A stretch of 35,584 bases of DNA from Lysobacterales bacterium (GTDB lineage Bacteria; Pseudomonadota; Gammaproteobacteria; Xanthomonadales; SZUA-36), in NCBI GenBank assembly GCA_029935455.1, contig JAOZKI010000015.1:1-35584 (forward strand). Direction: 5' to 3'. Under the pieces are notes generated by a model. That model had not been told where the DNA came from. It did not search any database and saw nothing but the letters and a program-made list of their open reading frames with translations. Below, in pieces: positions 31,362 to 35,584 of the stretch (position 1 is its first letter; the number at the start of each line of letters is the position of its first letter). Both the position numbers and the translations under genes were made by a program.

Positions 31362-32780
31362 ATGCAGAACATGAGAAGTACATCCCCGCTGCACGCGTCC
31401 ATAGATCGGATTCGCACCTTCTTCAACCGTCGCCAGGGCGCATGGCATGGCTACCTGACGCGCACGCGCATCGTCGTCTTCGCACTGACGCTGATCGCCG
31501 TCGGCCTGGCGCTGGGTGGTCTGGACCCGACGCCATCGGCAAATGAACGCTACAGCGAGCCGCTGGCCCTCGAGCTGCCGCCCCGCTTACTGGACCCGAC
31601 AAGCAAGGCCAGCGCCACGGATGTGGCCACCGCCATGGGTGCGATCAGCACCCCTGCATCGCTGCAATCGACCAGCGTCGAGCAGGCGGCCTGGGAAGCC
31701 GTCAGCGTTCGCTCCGGTCAAACCTTGGGTGAGATCTTCCGCGAACAGGATTTCAGCCTCAGCCTCATGAACGAGCTGCTGGCGCTGAACGAAGATACGC
31801 AACGGCTGGTGGCAATTCGGCCCGGCGATCGCTTCGAATTTCAGCGCCATGCAGACGGCCGGCTGGCCCGCATGCGCTATGCGATCGATGACGATGCCTA
31901 TCTGGTGGTGCAAAACGGCCCTGATGGGCTGCGCGCTGATCGGCTGGAACGCCAGCTGTATCGGGAACGACACGAAGCCCAGGGGCGAATCGAGTCGTCG
32001 CTGTTTCTCGCCGCCAAGGCCGCCGGACTCAGCGATAACATGACCATGGAACTGGCCAATATCTTCGGCTGGGATATCGATTTCGTCTTTGATATCCGCG
32101 CCGGCGACCGCTTCTTCATCATCTATGAGAAGGTCTACCGGGACGGGGAATACCTTCGTGACGGCAATATTCTGGCCGCGACCTTCGTGAACCAGGGTGA
32201 GCGCTACCGCGCCCTGCGCTTTGAGCAGGATGGACTGGGCGAGTATTACACGCCGGAAGGGCGGCCCATGCGCAAGGCCTTTTTACGCGCCCCGCTCAAC
32301 TTTGCCCGCATCAGCTCCAACTTCAATCCGAAGCGTTTTCATCCGGTGCTCAAGCGGGTCAAACCGCACCGCGGCATTGACTACGCCGCGCCGGTGGGCA
32401 CGCCGGTTTATGCGGCGGGTAACGGACGCGTGACCCGCTCCGGCTACGATAAGTACAACGGCCATCATGTGTTCATCCAGCACTCGGAGAGCATTGTCAC
32501 CAAGTATCTGCACTTCACCCGGCGGGCTGTGAAAAAAAATCAGACCGTGAAGCAGGGTGAGGTGATCGGCTATCTCGGGGGCACCGGCATGGTGACCGCA
32601 CCACACCTGCACTACGAATTTGTAGTCAATGGCGTACACCGCAATCCGCGTACGGTGCCGCTACCAGAGGCCAAGCCGCTGACCGGCCAGGAACTGGCCA
32701 GTTTCCAGGCCAATGTGGCGGGCCTGCAGAATCAGCTCGGGCGGCTGGAATCGGCATCGCTTTACGCCAGCCGCGAGTGA
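31362..32780 (+). CDS. mepM: M23 (LytM) peptidoglycan DD-endopeptidase, MepM/OapA-like
   Basis: Membrane-anchored periplasmic endopeptidase that cuts peptidoglycan cross-links to allow wall growth. The 472-residue protein has an N-terminal membrane anchor (about 34-53, TRIVVFALTLIAVGLALGG), an OapA/LysM-like domain (about 112-165, SVRSGQTLGEIFREQDFS), a linker domain (about 200-300), and an M23 domain (about 325-430) with zinc ligands H336 and D340 (HRGIDYAAP) and H417, with H415 also in HLHYEF. All catalytic residues are present, so it should be active. The stop overlaps the anmK start as GTGA, coupling wall cutting to recycling of wall fragments. Confidence 0.93.
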   Translation: MQNMRSTSPLHASIDRIRTFFNRRQGAWHGYLTRTRIVVFALTLIAVGLALGGLDPTPSANERYSEPLALELPPRLLDPTSKASATDVATAMGAISTPASLQSTSVEQAAWEAVSVRSGQTLGEIFREQDFSLSLMNELLALNEDTQRLVAIRPGDRFEFQRHADGRLARMRYAIDDDAYLVVQNGPDGLRADRLERQLYRERHEAQGRIESSLFLAAKAAGLSDNMTMELANIFGWDIDFVFDIRAGDRFFIIYEKVYRDGEYLRDGNILAATFVNQGERYRALRFEQDGLGEYYTPEGRPMRKAFLRAPLNFARISSNFNPKRFHPVLKRVKPHRGIDYAAPVGTPVYAAGNGRVTRSGYDKYNGHHVFIQHSESIVTKYLHFTRRAVKKNQTVKQGEVIGYLGGTGMVTAPHLHYEFVVNGVHRNPRTVPLPEAKPLTGQELASFQANVAGLQNQLGRLESASLYASRE

Positions 32781-33898
32781 GTGCGGAGCGCTATCTGGGA
32801 CTGATCTCGGGCACCAGCCGTGACGGCGTTGACGTCGCTGTGGTGCGCACCGAAGACCCCCGCCTTACGGTAGAACACACGCTCACCCTGCCCTACCCAG
32901 ACTCCCTTCGCGCCGCCATTGACGCGCTGATTCAGCCTGGCCAACGGCCGGCCATGAGCCATCTGGACCCGCTGGACCGTTCCCTGGGCGAGTTTTTTGC
33001 AGCCTGCGCCCTCAAGGCCCTGCAGCCGCTGGGTCTGCGTGCCCGAGACATCACCGCTATCGGCTCGCATGGCCAGACCGTCTGGCATGAACCCGAGGGT
33101 CCCAATCCCGTATCGATCCAATTGGGCCACGGCCCGACCATTGCGCGATGCAGCGGCATTACCACGGTCTATGATTTTCGCAGTGCAGATCTGGCCGCCG
33201 GTGGCCAGGGCGCGCCGCTGGCCCCGCTGCTGCATCAGCAACTGTTCAGCGGCCCGGACGCCTGTGCCATCCTCAACCTCGGTGGCATTGCCAACCTGAC
33301 CCTGCTCCGGGAGCAGACGGTATACGGCTTTGACACGGGCCCCGCCAATTGCCTGCTGGACCTGTGGGTGCAGGAACAGCGCGGCCTGCCCTATGATGAA
33401 GAGGGTCGCTGGGCCGCCAGTGGCACGGTACAGCCGGCGCTGCTGGAGCGCCTGCTTGAGGAGCCCTATTTTCAGCGCCCAGCGCCGAAAAGCACCGGAC
33501 TGGAGCAATTTAACCGGGCCTGGCTGACCCCTCGCTTGGCGGCCGTTGACGCGGCGCCGGAAGACGTTCAGGCGACGCTGCTGGCGCTCACGGTGGAAAC
33601 CGTTGCCGCAGCACTGGAGCACAGCAGCACTGCGCTACCCGCTAGCCTTTGGGTCTGCGGCGGCGGCGTTCACAACCGCGCTATCATGACGGCGCTGCGG
33701 CAGCGCTTGCCCGGCATACGCATCGCCTCTACCGCCGCCCAGGGCGTGGATCCGGATGCGCTTGAGGCCTTACTGTTTGCCTGGTTGGCGCGGGAGCGAC
33801 TCGCTGGCCGGTTCCTGAATACGCCGCCCGTCACCGGAGCGCGGCAGTCCGTGCAGCTGGGCACCATTGCCCCTGCGCAAGACCAAGGAGTACTTTGA
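32777..33898 (+). CDS. anmK: Anhydro-N-acetylmuramic acid kinase AnmK
   Basis: Phosphorylates and opens 1,6-anhydro-MurNAc to MurNAc-6-phosphate, a cytoplasmic step in peptidoglycan recycling. The 373-residue protein of the ASKHA fold shows YLGLISGTSRDGVDVAVV (usual family text GTSLDG, so one substitution to R), AIGSHGQTVWHEP, NLGGIANLTLL, GFDTGPANCLLD and VCGGGVHNRAI, covering the ATP and sugar sites. The start is GTG at 32777, overlapping the endopeptidase stop; no ATG would give the family N-terminus. A likely AmpG permease, which imports the substrate, is encoded about 1 kb downstream on the other strand. Confidence 0.95.
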   Translation: MSAERYLGLISGTSRDGVDVAVVRTEDPRLTVEHTLTLPYPDSLRAAIDALIQPGQRPAMSHLDPLDRSLGEFFAACALKALQPLGLRARDITAIGSHGQTVWHEPEGPNPVSIQLGHGPTIARCSGITTVYDFRSADLAAGGQGAPLAPLLHQQLFSGPDACAILNLGGIANLTLLREQTVYGFDTGPANCLLDLWVQEQRGLPYDEEGRWAASGTVQPALLERLLEEPYFQRPAPKSTGLEQFNRAWLTPRLAAVDAAPEDVQATLLALTVETVAAALEHSSTALPASLWVCGGGVHNRAIMTALRQRLPGIRIASTAAQGVDPDALEALLFAWLARERLAGRFLNTPPVTGARQSVQLGTIAPAQDQGVL

Positions 33899-33900
33899 CC

Positions 33901-34275
33901 ATGAATCTGCTACTCAACATTATCTGGTTTCTGATCGGCGGCTGGCTGATTTTTCTCTCCTATCTGCTCGGTGGGCTGCTGCTGTGCCTGACCATTGTGG
34001 GCATCCCCTTCGGCCTGCAGTGCTTCAAGCTGTCGGTGCTCGGACTGGCGCCTTTCGGCAAGGAAATCGAGGAAATCAATCCCCCTTCCGGCGCGCTGCC
34101 GGTAGTCATGAACATCATCTGGATCATTCTGCCCGGCGTGGAACTGGCACTGCTGCATCTGACCCTGGCTCTGTTGTTTGCCATCACCATCATTGGCCTG
34201 CCCCTGGCGGCCCAGCACCTGAAGATGACGCGTCTGGCCATTTTGCCCTTCGGCTTTCGTGTCGCGCATGCTTGA
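33901..34275 (+). CDS. yccF: YccF-domain inner-membrane protein
   Basis: Small integral membrane protein of 124 residues built from two YccF (DUF307) repeats, each with a hydrophobic helix pair and the motif IPFGLQCFKLSVLGLAPFG or LPLAAQHLKMTRLAILPFG. Function of the family is unknown. The ATG at 33901 is preferred to a TTG at 33895: AAGGAG at 33885-33890 fits the ATG spacing (10 bases) better than the TTG (4 bases). It starts 2 bases after anmK and overlaps the following DUF924 gene by 8 bases, so it is probably in the same operon. Confidence 0.9.
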   Translation: MNLLLNIIWFLIGGWLIFLSYLLGGLLLCLTIVGIPFGLQCFKLSVLGLAPFGKEIEEINPPSGALPVVMNIIWIILPGVELALLHLTLALLFAITIIGLPLAAQHLKMTRLAILPFGFRVAHA

Positions 34276-34870
34276 ATCTGAGCGCCTGCTGCAGCACTGG
34301 TTTGCGGACACGCGGGAATCACCCACCCACGTAAAAGCCCGGAACCGCTGGTGGTTTGGCCCCGATGCGGACCGCGATCGGCAGCTGGAACGGGACTGGG
34401 GCGCGGCCTGCGCACAGGCCCAGGCCGGTTCCCTAGACGCATGGGCGCAAACTGCCGGTGGCCGGCTGGCTCTGATCCTGCTCACGGACCAGCTACCGCG
34501 GAACCTGTTTCGCGGCACCGCCGCTGCCTTTGCCAGCGATGAGAAAGCCCTGGCGCTCAGCCTTGACGGTCAAGCGGCCGGCCAGGATCAGGAACTGAGC
34601 CTGATCGAACGGGTCTTTTTTGCCATGCCCATGCAGCATGCGGAGGATCGGGCGGTACAGGCTCGGTCCGTGGCCTACTTTGATGCGCTGGCTGGCGCGG
34701 ACGAGGAACACGCCACCCTATGGACCGCCTTTGGCAGTTCAGCGCAGCGCCACCGGGCCATCATTGAACGCTTTGGACGCTTCCCCCATCGCAATCAGGT
34801 GTTGGGGCGGGCCAGCAGCGCAGAAGAAGTCGCCTGGCTGGCAGAGGGTGGTGAGCGCTTCGGACAATAA
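34268..34870 (+). CDS. DUF924 family protein
   Basis: A 200-residue soluble, helical protein of DUF924, unrelated to any known enzyme activity; structures of the family show a TPR-like helical fold. Hallmarks are LLQHWFADTRES at the start, RWWFGPDADRDRQL, the central LILLTDQLPRNLFRGTAAAF and the C-terminal RFGRFPHRNQVLGR. The ATG at 34268 overlaps the yccF end by 8 bases and matches the usual N-terminus; a GTG at 34259 is an alternative. It converges on the AmpG-like gene with 6 bases between. Confidence 0.9.
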   Translation: MLESERLLQHWFADTRESPTHVKARNRWWFGPDADRDRQLERDWGAACAQAQAGSLDAWAQTAGGRLALILLTDQLPRNLFRGTAAAFASDEKALALSLDGQAAGQDQELSLIERVFFAMPMQHAEDRAVQARSVAYFDALAGADEEHATLWTAFGSSAQRHRAIIERFGRFPHRNQVLGRASSAEEVAWLAEGGERFGQ

Positions 34871-34876
34871 GATCCG

Positions 34877-35584
34877 CTAGCGCGGCGGGTTCCCAACCAG
34901 CCGCCCATGAATGCGGGCCATGTACACGGACAACAGGATGGCCGGTATGCCCATGGCACAGGCGTAGAGGAAGAAACCAAGCCAGCCGATGGCCATTTGC
35001 ACGTCGCCGGAAAAGCCAGCCAGAAACTTGGGCAGCAGGGCCATGAAAGAGGACAGCAACGCATACTGGGTGGCGGTAAAGTCGCGGTTGGTAAGGCTTG
35101 AGAGATAAGCGATCAGTACCGTTCCGCCAAAGCCCTGCGCCAAATTATCGGCACTGATGGTCACCGCCAGCATCCAGGGCTCCGCGCCGATCAGCGCGTT
35201 GGCCGCAAAGAACAGATTGGTGCTGGCAATCAAGGTGGTTGCCACCACCAGACAGCGGGCCACGCCGAGCCGCATCACGGCCCAGCCGCCGAGTCCAACA
35301 CCCAGTAGCGTGATCCAGGCCCCGTAGACCTTGGCAATGGTGGCGACCATGGATTTGCTATAACCCAGATCCAGATAGAACGGGTTGGCCAGAATGCCCA
35401 GCACGTAGTCACTCATGCGATAGAACGACACAAACAGCAGCACCAGAAACAGGGCCTTGCCGAAACGACGGTAAAAGTCCCGAAAGGGCTCGGCCACCGC
35501 ATGGTTGAACCAGAATGCCATGCGCGTGCCCAGCGGCTGATCGCCGGCAAGTCCGAAACGCTGGCCGACCGCCGGCTCGCGACA
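34877..35584 (-). CDS. ampG: AmpG-like muropeptide permease (5' end outside window)
   Basis: MFS-type inner-membrane permease; AmpG imports GlcNAc-anhydroMurNAc (peptides) for peptidoglycan recycling. The frame is open from the right window edge and gives 235 C-terminal residues with about six transmembrane segments. SFYRMSDYVLGILANPFYLD then LGYSKSMVATIAKVYGAW is typical of the AmpG second half (YR/YKxxDxxxG-x-MANPFYLDLG). An ATG lies at 35521 but the frame continues upstream in-frame to the edge, so it is internal. The gene lies near anmK and the M23 endopeptidase, consistent with wall recycling. Other PAT-family (AmpG-like) transporters remain possible. Confidence 0.85.
   Translation of the reverse strand, partial: CREPAVGQRFGLAGDQPLGTRMAFWFNHAVAEPFRDFYRRFGKALFLVLLFVSFYRMSDYVLGILANPFYLDLGYSKSMVATIAKVYGAWITLLGVGLGGWAVMRLGVARCLVVATTLIASTNLFFAANALIGAEPWMLAVTISADNLAQGFGGTVLIAYLSSLTNRDFTATQYALLSSFMALLPKFLAGFSGDVQMAIGWLGFFLYACAMGIPAILLSVYMARIHGRLVGNPPR

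Noticed and set aside
1-35584. Defence island, prophage, CRISPR array, insertion sequence or tRNA/rRNA genes
   Set aside because: No transposase, integrase, toxin-antitoxin, repeat array or cloverleaf was seen; nearly all sequence is occupied by recognisable core genes.

Overview
The window reads as a dense, chromosomal, housekeeping stretch of a non-enteric gammaproteobacterium. Base composition looks evenly GC-rich, intergenic gaps are short (the longest is about 260 bases), and many neighbouring genes overlap by 4 bases. Several gene orders match those of Pseudomonas and relatives: gshB-tonB-yqgE-yqgF-pyrB running away from a divergent pilG-pilI-pilJ-chpA cluster, nudE next to cysQ, and tyrS divergent from an M23 peptidase followed by anmK. 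I cannot name a genus. I see no insertion sequence, prophage, integrase, CRISPR array, tRNA or rRNA.

Layout. 1-5,990: metK (3' end outside the window) diverges from trmB, followed by an SLC13-type transporter with RCK-like domains, a Rieske ferredoxin-like protein, a small membrane protein, a two-CBS protein, an unrecognised conserved-looking protein and gloA. 6,000-9,894 (minus strand): gshB, a TonB protein, yqgE, yqgF/ruvX and pyrB. 10,152-19,651 (plus strand): a Chp-type chemosensory cluster for type IV pili, pilG-pilI-pilJ-chpA-chpC, lacking pilH, pilK and chpB. 19,648-21,737 (minus): bioA and rsmE. 21,788-23,951 (plus): an inositol-monophosphatase-family phosphatase (HisN-like), nudE and cysQ. 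23,963-24,379 (minus): hemJ. 24,507-28,678 (plus): erpA, nudC, then an ampE-like gene, btuF and a voltage-gated-type ion channel in an overlapping series. 28,688-31,192 (minus): tyrS, an MTH1-like Nudix hydrolase and a TauE/SafE permease. 31,362-34,870 (plus): M23 endopeptidase, anmK, yccF and a DUF924 protein. 34,877-35,584 (minus): the C-terminal part of an AmpG-like permease.

How the genes fit together. The pil/chp genes form one signalling pathway: the receptor PilJ, coupled by the CheW-like PilI and ChpC, controls the hybrid kinase ChpA, which phosphorylates PilG. The TonB gene across the divergent promoter sits where Pseudomonas tonB3 lies, a gene linked to twitching motility. The right end gathers cell-wall turnover functions (M23 endopeptidase, AnmK, AmpG, with AmpE-like further left). 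Three Nudix hydrolases and two inositol-monophosphatase-family enzymes within about 9 kb suggest concentration of nucleotide clean-up genes, though each is ordinary alone.

I did not find a clearly new defence, mobile or biosynthetic system. The observations most worth following up are the stripped-down Chp pathway with a divergent receptor tip and a ChpA with only two visible phosphotransfer histidines, promoters placed so that transcripts would start at the start codon (yqgE, erpA, trmB), a run of eight G/C bases inside the hemJ promoter spacer, and a perfect 9-bp dyad over the metK promoter.
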